This document shows positions 18,934-26,083 of a DNA stretch of 64,000 nt, piece by piece; the stretch's first letter is position 1; the number at the start of each line of letters is the position of its first letter. The stretch is from Pedobacter sp. SYSU D00535. Its GTDB lineage: Bacteria; Bacteroidota; Bacteroidia; Sphingobacteriales; Sphingobacteriaceae. Location of the stretch: assembly GCF_017355855.1 (NCBI RefSeq), contig NZ_JAFEWD010000006.1:62001-126000 (forward strand), in the 5' to 3' direction. The notes beneath the pieces are model-generated. The model did no database searches, was not told the DNA's origin, and worked only from the letters and a program-made list of their open reading frames with translations. The position numbers and the translations under genes were made by a program.

Positions 18934-19050
18934 TTACGCTCTTCTTGGCTTTGGGTAAGAATTGTAGGCGGGACACATTTTTGATGAACAAGACTCAAAA
19001 ACGGTCGCTACAGAAATTAGAAGAAGTAACGCTATTGCAACTCTTTTCAT
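18934..19050 (-). CDS. Small lipoprotein with CPAY motif (38 residues)
   Basis: A very short gene, easily missed. It begins MKRVAIALLLLISVATVFES, a basic start plus hydrophobic core typical of a lipoprotein signal, followed by Cys21 in a lipobox-like FESC. The remaining 17 residues are SSKMCPAYNSYPKPRRA. Short envelope peptides with a CPAY segment and a basic C-terminus occur in other Bacteroidota; I know no function. It lies between ytxJ and ribH on the same strand, with an AT-rich leader. The signal-like N-terminus and clean start-stop make it a credible gene, but length prevents certainty. Confidence 0.62.
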   Translation of the reverse strand: MKRVAIALLLLISVATVFESCSSKMCPAYNSYPKPRRA

Positions 19051-19107
19051 AACGAGAATAAAATTATTAAAAAATTCTAATTGAATACGTTAAGCCTGTG
19101 TAATAAG

Positions 19108-19596
19108 TTACAGGTTATGTTGAAGTTCTGACATCAGGATGGCGGTTGCCGCAGCTTCTTCGCCTTTGTTTCCATGTTTGCCTCCAGCGCGCTCCTGTGC
19201 TTGCAACAAGTCATTGGTAGTAAGCACACCGAAAACTACTGGTTTATTGTGCTTTATACCCACATTGGTGATGCCGTTTGCTACTGCCGCGCAGATATAG
19301 TCAAAGTGAGGAGTTTCTCCCTTAATAACACATCCCAGGCAAATAACAGCATCCAGATTTTGCTTGCTTAATAAAATGTCAGCACCGGCAGTAAGCTCGA
19401 AGCTGCCTGGAACGGTAACAGAAATAATGTTATCTGGATTAGCCCCTTGCTTTAAAAGTAAATCGTAAGCTCCCTGGTAGAGGGCTCCCGTTACCTCGTA
19501 ATTCCATTGGGCCATTACAATGCCGAAACGATAGGAAGCAGCAGAAGGGATAGTAGTATGAGAAAAGTCAGAAAGGTTCTTTAAGTGAGTTGCCAT
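19108..19596 (-). CDS. ribH: 6,7-dimethyl-8-ribityllumazine synthase
   Basis: Penultimate enzyme of riboflavin synthesis, condensing 5-amino-6-ribitylamino-uracil with dihydroxybutanone phosphate; usually an icosahedral assembly. Family motifs are clear: GIVMAQWNYEVTGAL, VPGSFELTAGA, CLGCVIKGETPHFDYI (catalytic His in the last segment), VFGVLTTNDLLQAQERAG. The length of 162 residues is normal. A TATTTTTG ends four bases before the ATG and immediately follows the terminator of the upstream TPR gene. No other rib gene is in the window. Confidence 0.96.
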   Translation of the reverse strand: MATHLKNLSDFSHTTIPSAASYRFGIVMAQWNYEVTGALYQGAYDLLLKQGANPDNIISVTVPGSFELTAGADILLSKQNLDAVICLGCVIKGETPHFDYICAAVANGITNVGIKHNKPVVFGVLTTNDLLQAQERAGGKHGNKGEEAAATAILMSELQHNL

Positions 19597-19600
19597 GGGT

Positions 19601-19608
19601 CAAAAATA
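19601..19608 (-). promoter_or_regulatory. TAnnTTTG promoter -7 element of ribH
   Basis: Reads TATTTTTG then ACCC and the ATG. It coincides with the T-tract of the upstream terminator hairpin, so it could be part of that terminator rather than a promoter; both uses are compatible. Confidence 0.4.
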
Positions 19609-19610
19609 AA

Positions 19611-19639
19611 AATGGTTACCTAAAATATTGGTAACCATT
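19611..19639 (-). terminator. Terminator of the TPR protein gene
   Basis: Perfect ten-base stem AATGGTTACC/GGTAACCATT with a nine-base loop; on the minus strand it is followed by TTTTATTTTTG. It separates the TPR gene from ribH. Confidence 0.75.
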
Positions 19640-19668
19640 ATCGAGGAAGGGTAATTGCAAAGTAAAAA

Positions 19669-20349
19669 TTATTGGCGTGCTTTTGCACGAGCAATGTAAG
19701 CATCTACCAAAGCAGCTTCCTGGCTTTGAGGATACTCTTTCTTGATTTTCTCATAAGTATCAGCAGCGGCTTTGAAATCCTTTTGCTCCTCGTACACAAG
19801 TCCTAATTTCTTTAGGTACAAAGGAGTTGTAAATGAATTAGATGCTTTGTCTGCTGCTTTTTTATAAAAGTTGATTGCGTCGCCGTATTGCTTTAATTCC
19901 ACGTAAGCATCACCCTGCATGCCTAATACCAGCGGGTCGATTACCGGGCTGCCGGTGCTGCTGTAGTTACCCAGAGCTTCCAGTGCTTTTTTGAATTCGC
20001 CTTTTTGAAGATAAAGTCCTCCAAGATATGCGTTAGCAAGATTTGCAGATTTTGTGCTCGAATATTCTTCAGCAATGGTTTCAAAACCCGGGAAAGAACC
20101 GTCCCCTTTAATAGCTCTGTCAGCCAAAGAGTCAACGCCAACGTACTCTTCTGCTTTGTACATTGCATTTTGCGCTTTCTCAGCCCGCGGTGCTAAATAG
20201 AATTTCTGATACCCGAAGTACAACAGTATCAGGGCAATGATAGCGCCTCCGATTATTGTTAGACTTTTACTGTTTTCCTGTACAAAATTTCCTGATTTGC
20301 CTGGTGCAGGCTCTGGGTTAGTAATGGTATCGTTTTGATTTGTCGCCAT
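19669..20349 (-). CDS. Single-pass membrane tetratricopeptide repeat protein
   Basis: 226-residue protein with a polar N-terminus, one transmembrane helix (about residues 30-50, LTIIGGAIIALILLYFGY) and TPR-like helical pairs in the remainder (ANLANAYLGGLYLQKGEFKKA, GDAYVELKQYGDAINFYKKA, LGLVYEEQKDFKAAADTYEK). The topology resembles YfgM-type ancillary proteins of the inner membrane, which hold periplasmic TPRs; that is an analogy, and no specific partner is known. It is divergent from recF. A TATTTTTG element lies 19 bases upstream. Confidence 0.85.
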   Translation of the reverse strand: MATNQNDTITNPEPAPGKSGNFVQENSKSLTIIGGAIIALILLYFGYQKFYLAPRAEKAQNAMYKAEEYVGVDSLADRAIKGDGSFPGFETIAEEYSSTKSANLANAYLGGLYLQKGEFKKALEALGNYSSTGSPVIDPLVLGMQGDAYVELKQYGDAINFYKKAADKASNSFTTPLYLKKLGLVYEEQKDFKAAADTYEKIKKEYPQSQEAALVDAYIARAKARQ

Positions 20350-20368
20350 TTGCGTTTATTAAAGTCTG

Positions 20369-20376
20369 CAAAAATA
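20369..20376 (-). promoter_or_regulatory. TAnnTTTG promoter -7 element of the TPR gene
   Basis: Reads TATTTTTG on the minus strand, 19 bases before the ATG, leaving a leader of roughly a dozen bases. Confidence 0.45.
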
Positions 20377-20443
20377 CAGTTTTCAGAGTTTCTGTCAACC
20401 CCCTAGCTTTAAATAAAAATCCTGAAAAACGGAAAATGAGCTT

Positions 20444-20451
20444 TACCTTTG
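20444..20451 (+). promoter_or_regulatory. TAnnTTTG promoter -7 element of recF
   Basis: TACCTTTG, nine bases before the ATG of recF. A TTG inside this element is in frame with recF, but using it as a start would place the start codon inside the promoter, so the downstream ATG is preferred. Confidence 0.5.
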
Positions 20452-20460
20452 CAAAGCTAT

Positions 20461-21558
20461 ATGTGGCTGCAGAAGTTATCCGTACTTAATTTCAAAAATT
20501 ATCCCGAAGCTGAACTCGTTTTCTCTCCAACTGTAAACGCTTTTACCGGCGATAATGGTGCGGGTAAAACTAATTTACTAGACGCTATCCACTACCTTTC
20601 TCTTTGTAAAAGCTATTTTAATCCCATTGATTCTCAGCAGATAAGACAAGGGGAAGAGTTTTTTATGCTGCAGGGAGTGTTCGATAAGGATACGGTGGAG
20701 GAGGTGATCTCCTGCTCCCTTAAAAAGAATCAAAAGAAACAGTTCAGGAGGAATAAAAAGGAGTATCAACGGCTTGCAGACCACATCGGTTTATTTCCGC
20801 TGGTGATGATCTCCCCTTACGATATCAGTATTATTATCGAGGGAAGCGAGGAGAGAAGACGGTTCATCGATAATGTGATTTCGCAAACGGATAATCATTA
20901 CCTCGATGAGCTGATCGCCTATAATAAGTCTTTACAAAACCGGAATGCCTTGCTCAAGAAGATTTCCGAGACGGGGAAGTACGATCCGGATCTGCTGGAT
21001 ATATACGATGAGCAACTGATTGCTTCCGGCACGAGGATCTTTGAGAAGCGCAAATTGTTTATGGATGCATTCCTTCCGGTTTTCAATAAGCATTATCAAT
21101 ACCTAAGCGAGGAGGCAGAACAGGTAGAATTGGTATACGATTCCCTGCTGCTAACGGAAAATTTTGGAAGCCTGCTCAAGCGTTCAGTGGAGCGGGACCG
21201 AGTGCTGGAACGTACTACTGCCGGTATTCATAAGGATGACCTTACTTTCAGCATACACGGGATGCCGATGAAGAAGTTTGGTTCGCAGGGGCAGCAAAAA
21301 TCTTTTCTGATTGCCTTGAAGTTAGCTCAGTATTCGTTTCTGCAATTGAAAAAGGGTTTCAAGCCACTACTATTGCTGGACGATATTTTCGACAAGCTGG
21401 ATGATAAGCGGATCCAGAAGCTAATGCAGATGGTTTCCGCAGATGATTTTGGCCAAATTTTTATTACTGATACCAGCAGGAGCAGAATTCAGCGAATTTT
21501 TGAAGGAATAGGAGTAGAGGTGAGTATCTTTGAAGTTCAAAAAGGAACGATAAAATGA
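20461..21558 (+). CDS. recF: DNA replication/repair protein RecF
   Basis: SMC-like ATPase that loads RecA at gaps together with RecO and RecR. It has Walker A GDNGAGKTNLLDAIHYLSL, the conserved SYF after it, a signature region KFGSQGQQKSFLIALKLAQ and Walker B PLLLLDDIFDKLDDKR. The length of 365 residues is normal. The start is the ATG giving MWLQKLSVLNFKNY. Its stop overlaps the ATG of a DUF721 gene, a pairing also common near oriC in other phyla. No dnaA or dnaN is in the window. Confidence 0.96.
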   Translation: MWLQKLSVLNFKNYPEAELVFSPTVNAFTGDNGAGKTNLLDAIHYLSLCKSYFNPIDSQQIRQGEEFFMLQGVFDKDTVEEVISCSLKKNQKKQFRRNKKEYQRLADHIGLFPLVMISPYDISIIIEGSEERRRFIDNVISQTDNHYLDELIAYNKSLQNRNALLKKISETGKYDPDLLDIYDEQLIASGTRIFEKRKLFMDAFLPVFNKHYQYLSEEAEQVELVYDSLLLTENFGSLLKRSVERDRVLERTTAGIHKDDLTFSIHGMPMKKFGSQGQQKSFLIALKLAQYSFLQLKKGFKPLLLLDDIFDKLDDKRIQKLMQMVSADDFGQIFITDTSRSRIQRIFEGIGVEVSIFEVQKGTIK

Positions 21559-21851
21559 GTCGCAGCAGAACCAATGACAAGACCTTGAAGGAAGCAATCG
21601 AACAGATGCTGCAGGTATATAAATTAAAGCGCCGCTTTGATGAGACTTCCCTGGTTTCGGCCTGGCCCGAGTTGATGGGAAAAGCGGTAGCTAATCGAAC
21701 TTCTCAGCTTTATATACGCGACCGTAGATTATATATTCGGCTTGACTCTGCTGTGTTGAAAAATGAGTTGGTGATGATCCGTTCTCAGATCCTTGATAAG
21801 TTGAATGAACGGGCTGGTTCAAAAATACTTGACGAAATCGTATTTATGTAG
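21555..21851 (+). CDS. DUF721 / DciA-like protein
   Basis: 98-residue protein of the DUF721 family, which includes DciA, the replicative helicase loader or operator in many bacteria. Visible features are the LKEAIEQMLQVYKLKRRFDE helix, VSAWPELMGKAVANRTSQLYIRD and a KH-like strand-helix pattern (LYIRLDSAVLKNELVMIRSQI). It is coupled to recF by an ATGA overlap, consistent with a replication or repair role. A helicase-loading function is inferred from the family. Confidence 0.88.
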   Translation: MSRSRTNDKTLKEAIEQMLQVYKLKRRFDETSLVSAWPELMGKAVANRTSQLYIRDRRLYIRLDSAVLKNELVMIRSQILDKLNERAGSKILDEIVFM

Positions 21852-21892
21852 TGCTGGGCTGCCAGCAGTCGAGACATTAGCATGTTGATCTG

Positions 21893-22021
21893 GGGTTGCG
21901 TTAGGGATTGAAGTGGAAAGCCCGGAATGAAGGGTAAGCATGTGGGCGGTATGAGGACTTGCAACGAAAAGCCCGGCGCTGCGTGCGAAGGTTCGGAAAG
22001 GGAAGCAGGGCAACGCCCTAA
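21893..22021. repeat. Probable dispersed Bacteroidota intergenic repeat element
   Basis: A non-coding stretch with the phrases GCGTTAGGGATTGAAGTGGA, AAGCCCGG twice (after GTGGA and after CGAA), ACTTGCAACGAAAAGCCCGG and GGGCAACGCCC. It resembles an intergenic repeat I recall from Sphingobacteriaceae genomes. Only one copy lies in this window, so repetition cannot be shown here. No protein reading frame of interest. Confidence 0.45.
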
Positions 22022-22035
22022 TTACCTTCGGAAGA

Positions 22036-22067
22036 ACCGCTGTCAGCATCGAAACACTGACAGCGGT
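22036..22067 (-). terminator. Hairpin terminator downstream of ndk
   Basis: Perfect 11-base stem ACCGCTGTCAG/CTGACAGCGGT with a ten-base loop, starting seven bases after the ndk stop. The following T-tract is weak (TTCTTCC). Confidence 0.65.
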
Positions 22068-22073
22068 GGAAAA

Positions 22074-22493
22074 TTAAAATCTTTCGAAAGCAGAGAAGAA
22101 GAAGTTGCCTTCGATCTCAGCATTCTCATCAGAGTCAGATCCGTGAACAGCATTTGCTTCGATAGACTCCGCATATTTGTTACGGATAGTACCTTCTTCA
22201 GCTTTTTTAGGGTCTGTCGCACCAATTAGCTTACGGAAGTCTTCCACAGCGTTTTCTTTCTCAAGAATTGCAGCCACGATTGGGCCGGAAGTCATGAAAG
22301 AAACCAGATCAGCGTAGAAAGGACGCTCTTTGTGAACCGCGTAGAAAGCTCCTGCTGTTTCTGCTGTAAGGTGGATATATTTCATTGCGATGATTTTGAA
22401 ACCACCTTTGATAATATCATTTAAAATAGCGCCAGTGTGTCCGTTTTGAACAGCATCTGGTTTAATCATTGTAAAAGTTCTGTTAGTTGCCAT
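22074..22493 (-). CDS. ndk: Nucleoside diphosphate kinase
   Basis: Transfers the gamma phosphate between nucleoside triphosphates and diphosphates. [19 protein letters not shown] forms the first strand and loop, and the phosphorylated His117 lies in [16 protein letters not shown]. The length of 139 residues is normal. A TACTTTTG promoter-like element lies 20 bases upstream of the ATG. Monocistronic, divergent from nrnA. Confidence 0.97.
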   Translation of the reverse strand: MATNRTFTMIKPDAVQNGHTGAILNDIIKGGFKIIAMKYIHLTAETAGAFYAVHKERPFYADLVSFMTSGPIVAAILEKENAVEDFRKLIGATDPKKAEEGTIRNKYAESIEANAVHGSDSDENAEIEGNFFFSAFERF

Positions 22494-22658
22494 CGTTTTT
22501 CTTAAAATCGGTGCAAAAGTAGAGATTTTTTTTAAAGCCTGATGTTAATTAATTAATGTGTTCATGCCGTAGGTTAGCGTACGATAGACCGAAACCAGCT
22601 GAACGTATCCCTAATATTACTATTCCGTTATCTGATTTTGTAAGCCAAAGGTTTTTAA

Positions 22659-22666
22659 TAGCTTTG
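22659..22666 (+). promoter_or_regulatory. Promoter of nrnA
   Basis: TAGCTTTG as -7 element, with TTTG at 22637-22640 eighteen bases upstream as the -33 element. The start codon follows 16 bases later. Confidence 0.55.
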
Positions 22667-22682
22667 CATTCTTCGAAAAAAG

Positions 22683-23693
22683 ATGCAGGAGTTAACTACG
22701 TTAAAGGAACTATTAGCGCATCCGCGGCATATAGTAATTACCACCCATCATAAACCAGATGGAGATGCGATGGGTTCTTCGCTTGGCTTGTATAATTTTC
22801 TGATTCAGAAGGGACACCATGTGAAGGTTATTACTCCTACTGATTACCCGATTTTTCTACATTGGCTTCCTAATAATCCTGAAGTGATCATCTTCACTGA
22901 AAAAGGAGAAGAAAGTAAAAAGTTGGTTCAGGAGGCTGACCTTATTTTTTGTCTCGACTTCAATACGCTTAGCAGGATCAATGAACTGGGAGAGATTGTC
23001 AGGGAGGCAAAGGCGAAAAAAGTAATGATCGATCATCACCTGGAGCCGGAAGATTTTGATGATTTCAGGCATTGGACGATAAATGCCTGTGCTACTGCTC
23101 AGCTGGTATATGACTTTATTGCCAATGTTTTACAGGAGCCCCAACTAATTAATAAGGATGTGGCCACCTGTCTTTATACAGGGATCATGACAGATTCTGG
23201 TTCGTTCCGCTTTCCAACTACGACACCGGAAGTGCATCATATCGTTGCAGATCTTATTTCCAGAGGTGCCGAAAACTGGAAGATTCATCAGTTGGTATAC
23301 GATAATTTCTCGGAGAATCGTCTTAGGTTTCTTGGTCACTGCCTTTTAAATAAATTAGAGGTGCATGCGGAATTTAATACTGCAATTATCGTTGTATCTC
23401 AGCGGGAGCTGCAGGAGTATGGAATTTCAACCGGCGATACCGAAGGTCTTGTCAATTACGCGCTTACTATCAACGGTATCCGGCTGGCGGCGCTAATTAT
23501 TGAACGGACCGACAAGGTGAAATTATCGTTACGGTCAACAGGAGATTTTCCGGCTAATGAGATTTGTAAGAAATACTTTAATGGCGGCGGGCACAGAAAC
23601 GCGGCCGGTGGACAATCCGATAGAAAGCTTTTAGAGGTAGTTTCGGATTTTAAAGCTATTTTGCCAGAGTATAAGAGTCTATTACTAGTATAA
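22683..23693 (+). CDS. nrnA: DHH/DHHA1 phosphoesterase (nanoRNase / pAp phosphatase, NrnA-like)
   Basis: Cytosolic manganese-dependent phosphoesterase that degrades short oligoribonucleotides and 3'-phosphoadenosine 5'-phosphate. DHH motifs are in order: THHKPDGDAMGSS, CLDFNTLSR, MIDHHLEP and TGIMTDSGSFR. The DHHA1 domain ends with the RNA-binding GGGHRNAAGG. The length of 336 residues is typical. It is followed after 62 bases by an FKBP lipoprotein gene, so co-transcription is possible. Confidence 0.93.
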   Translation: MQELTTLKELLAHPRHIVITTHHKPDGDAMGSSLGLYNFLIQKGHHVKVITPTDYPIFLHWLPNNPEVIIFTEKGEESKKLVQEADLIFCLDFNTLSRINELGEIVREAKAKKVMIDHHLEPEDFDDFRHWTINACATAQLVYDFIANVLQEPQLINKDVATCLYTGIMTDSGSFRFPTTTPEVHHIVADLISRGAENWKIHQLVYDNFSENRLRFLGHCLLNKLEVHAEFNTAIIVVSQRELQEYGISTGDTEGLVNYALTINGIRLAALIIERTDKVKLSLRSTGDFPANEICKKYFNGGGHRNAAGGQSDRKLLEVVSDFKAILPEYKSLLLV

Positions 23694-23755
23694 AAATTAA
23701 CCAAAAGAATGAACCCTTGTAGAAGGGACTATTTATTTAACAACAAATTATTGAA

Positions 23756-24721
23756 ATGAAAAAAAACTTAATTGTTTTAGGATTTGCAGTGCTTGCGTTT
23801 GCAAGTTGTAAGCAATTTAAAAAAGGGGAAGGGGATTTGCAGTACATTATCCATGAGGATAAAGATGGTGCTACTATAAAAGAAGGCGATTTTATTGCCC
23901 TTAAGGCAATTCAAAAAACAGAAGAAGATTCTGTTTTATACAGTTCTTTCGATTTTGACCGTCCGGCATTTCTTGTTCAGCAGAAATCTGCTTTCAAGGG
24001 AGACTTATATGCTGGCTTGGCAATGCTTAGTGAGGGAGACAGCGCTACTTTCAAGATTAATCTTGATTCTATGCAGGCCAAAATGGGAATGCCTAAGCCT
24101 CAAAATACCAAAGGCAAGTACATGGTATTTAATGTGAAGATCGATAAAGTGATTCCTAAGGGAAAAATGAACGATCAGCAGTTCCAGGGAAAAGTAGAGC
24201 AGTTTATGAAAGCTGAAGTTGCTCAGGCTAAAAACAAAGAAGCTGGAAAAATTACCGGTTATATCTCATCTAAAGATTTAAAGCCAACAGTGACGGTATC
24301 TGGACTTAACTATGTGATCAATAAACAAGGAAACGGACCGAAAGCATCTGTAGGTGATACCGTAAGATTGAACTATACAGGAATGTTCTTAACCGGAAAG
24401 GTTTTCGACACAAGTGATCCTGCAGTGGCAAAGAAGAACAATACATTTGATCCAATGCGTCCGTACGAGCCGTTAAAGGTTCCTGCTGGTGTTAATAGCA
24501 CTATTCCAGGTTTTGATGAAGCCTTGTTACTTTTCCCTAAAGGCACGAAAGCAACAGTGATTATTCCTTCAAAACTAGCTTATGGAGAGCAGGGAAATCA
24601 AGCAATCCCGCCGTACACGCCGTTAGTTTTTGATATTGAAATTTTGGATATCATCAAGGCAAAACCTGGCAGTACACCGGCTACACCGCCGGCAGTTCCA
24701 CAGATGCCAGCAACAAGATAA
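23756..24721 (+). CDS. FKBP-type peptidyl-prolyl isomerase lipoprotein
   Basis: Predicted envelope lipoprotein: signal MKKNLIVLGFAVLAFAS followed by lipid-modified Cys18. Two FKBP-like regions are present. The first (about residues 25-130) is degenerate, with GDFIALKAIQKTEEDSVLYSS. The second (183-300) is canonical, with GDTVRLNYTGMFLTGKVFDTS, PGFDEALLLFPKGTKATVIIPSKLAYG and PLVFDIEILDI. It should catalyse prolyl isomerisation or act as a periplasmic chaperone for outer-membrane proteins. The next gene is a paralogue with the same two-part design, so this is a tandem duplication. It ends in its own terminator. Confidence 0.92.
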   Translation: MKKNLIVLGFAVLAFASCKQFKKGEGDLQYIIHEDKDGATIKEGDFIALKAIQKTEEDSVLYSSFDFDRPAFLVQQKSAFKGDLYAGLAMLSEGDSATFKINLDSMQAKMGMPKPQNTKGKYMVFNVKIDKVIPKGKMNDQQFQGKVEQFMKAEVAQAKNKEAGKITGYISSKDLKPTVTVSGLNYVINKQGNGPKASVGDTVRLNYTGMFLTGKVFDTSDPAVAKKNNTFDPMRPYEPLKVPAGVNSTIPGFDEALLLFPKGTKATVIIPSKLAYGEQGNQAIPPYTPLVFDIEILDIIKAKPGSTPATPPAVPQMPATR

Positions 24722-24727
24722 AATCTG

Positions 24728-24752
24728 AAAGCCTTCGCAAGAAGGCTTTTTT
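24728..24752 (+). terminator. Terminator between the two FKBP genes
   Basis: Stem AAAGCCTTC/GAAGGCTTT with a GCAA loop and a T-run, seven bases after the stop. Confidence 0.9.
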
Positions 24753-24803
24753 AATAATGCCCCGAAATACTAAAAGATAAGGGGAAGAGTTTTAGTAACA
24801 TTT

Positions 24804-25835
24804 ATGAAGTTAAAAAATATTATTGCCGTATTGTTGCTGGTTGCATCGGTGCAGGCGTTCGGTCAAAGCAATGCAGGGATGCAACGGATGACAAATGGCG
24901 TTCTTTATAGGATTTACACCAAGAATGATAATCCAAAGATCAAGTTGAACGATGTTATCACCTTCAATTTCGTTCAGAAGACCGATAAGGATTCCGTGCT
25001 TTTCAGCAGCTTCGAAGCAGGAAGGCCAGCTCAGATCCAGGTTCAGGAATCTAAAAATATAGCTGACCTGATGACGGTATTTCCTCTTTTAGCTGCCACT
25101 GACAGCGCTCTAATCAAGGTTCCAACAGATTCTTTATTCAAGGGTGCCGAAGATCAACGCCCTCCGTTTTTTCCAAAAGGCAGTTATCTCTCCTTTGTAT
25201 TAAAAATCGAGAAAGTACAATCGCTTGAGGAGGCAATGGCTGAGCAGCAGAAAGTCATGAATGAGATGAAATCTCAGGAAGCCGCTGCTTTAGCAAAATA
25301 CGCAGCCGGTTCGTCAACCAAATTTACCGCAACAAATTCTGGCCTTCGCTATGCTATTGCAAGGCCTTCAGTAAAAGCAAAGCCGATGAAGGGAGATACT
25401 GTGCTGGTGAATTATATTGGCAGAACCTTGAATGGAAAGCTGTTCGATACCAGTATTGAGGCAGAAGCTAAAAAAGCAGGTCTGGAGCAGCCGGGAAGAA
25501 ACTATGAGCCGATCAGCGTAGTAGTTGGTCAGGGTCAGGTCATTCCAGGTTGGGATGAAGGACTACTGCTCTTTAATGAGGGAGCTAAAGGAAGTTTGCT
25601 GATTCCCTCTGATCTCGCTTATGGAGCCCGCGGAGCAGGAGAGGATATTGCGCCTTTCTCCCCCTTGTTATTCGACGTAGAAATTGTAAAGGTTAAACGT
25701 GTGAAGAGGGCCGCTACTCCAGCAAAACCTGCCACTACTGTTAAGAAGCCGGTTTCTAAAACACCAGTAAAGAAGCCCGCATCCACAACAGTTAAGAAAC
25801 CGACGAGTACAACTAAAGCTCCGGTGAAAAAATAG
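24804..25835 (+). CDS. FKBP-type peptidyl-prolyl isomerase with Lys/Thr/Pro-rich tail
   Basis: Paralogue of the preceding gene with a signal peptide (MKLKNIIAVLLLVASVQAFG) but no lipobox Cys, so probably soluble in the periplasm. A degenerate N-terminal FKBP-like region (GVLYRIYTKNDNPKIKLNDV) precedes the canonical FKBP domain at about 180-303 (GDTVLVNYIGRTLNGKLFDTS, GWDEGLLLFNEGAKGSLLIP). The last 40 residues are a basic repeat of TVKKP and KTPVKK units, resembling histone-H1-like tails; this suggests binding to an acidic polymer such as LPS, nucleic acid or cell wall. That is an inference. It has its own terminator. Confidence 0.9.
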   Translation: MKLKNIIAVLLLVASVQAFGQSNAGMQRMTNGVLYRIYTKNDNPKIKLNDVITFNFVQKTDKDSVLFSSFEAGRPAQIQVQESKNIADLMTVFPLLAATDSALIKVPTDSLFKGAEDQRPPFFPKGSYLSFVLKIEKVQSLEEAMAEQQKVMNEMKSQEAAALAKYAAGSSTKFTATNSGLRYAIARPSVKAKPMKGDTVLVNYIGRTLNGKLFDTSIEAEAKKAGLEQPGRNYEPISVVVGQGQVIPGWDEGLLLFNEGAKGSLLIPSDLAYGARGAGEDIAPFSPLLFDVEIVKVKRVKRAATPAKPATTVKKPVSKTPVKKPASTTVKKPTSTTKAPVKK

Positions 25836-25839
25836 AGAG

Positions 25840-25864
25840 AAACCTCCTTCGGGAGGTTTTTTTT
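25840..25864 (+). terminator. Terminator of the second FKBP gene
   Basis: Eight-base stem AAACCTCC/GGAGGTTT with a TTCG tetraloop and a long T-run, directly after the stop codon. Confidence 0.92.
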
Positions 25865-25939
25865 ATGCCTCGTTCCCCTGTTAATCACTTTCAACCTATA
25901 GCTTTTTCTGACCTTCTCCTTCGCTGGTTACTGAAATTC

Positions 25940-26035
25940 TGTCACGCTGTCATTTTACTTTCTTCTCATCTTGTCGGTTTTATTTTGCAATTCCTGTCAA
26001 ATTGATGTCACGCTGCTCTTGGCATAACCCTTGTT
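25940..26035 (+). promoter_or_regulatory. dnaK upstream region: TGTCA repeats and sigma-54-like promoter
   Basis: The ten-base word TGTCACGCTG occurs twice (25940 and 26006) with further TGTCA or TGTCG words between. Downstream lies TTGGCATAACCCTTGTT (26019-26035), which has the GG-N10-GT spacing of a -24/-12 sigma-54 promoter, with GT instead of GC. It lies about 48 bases before the ATG. No CIRCE element is present. The words are seen directly; their role in heat-shock control is inferred. Confidence 0.45.
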
Positions 26036-26083
26036 AAGGTTGGGTAACATTATTGTTGAACAATCTTAAAAAGGAAATATATC

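Noticed and set aside
21927-22229. 100-codon plus-strand frame running from the repeat-like element into ndk
   Set aside because: It overlaps ndk on the opposite strand and has no recognisable domain.
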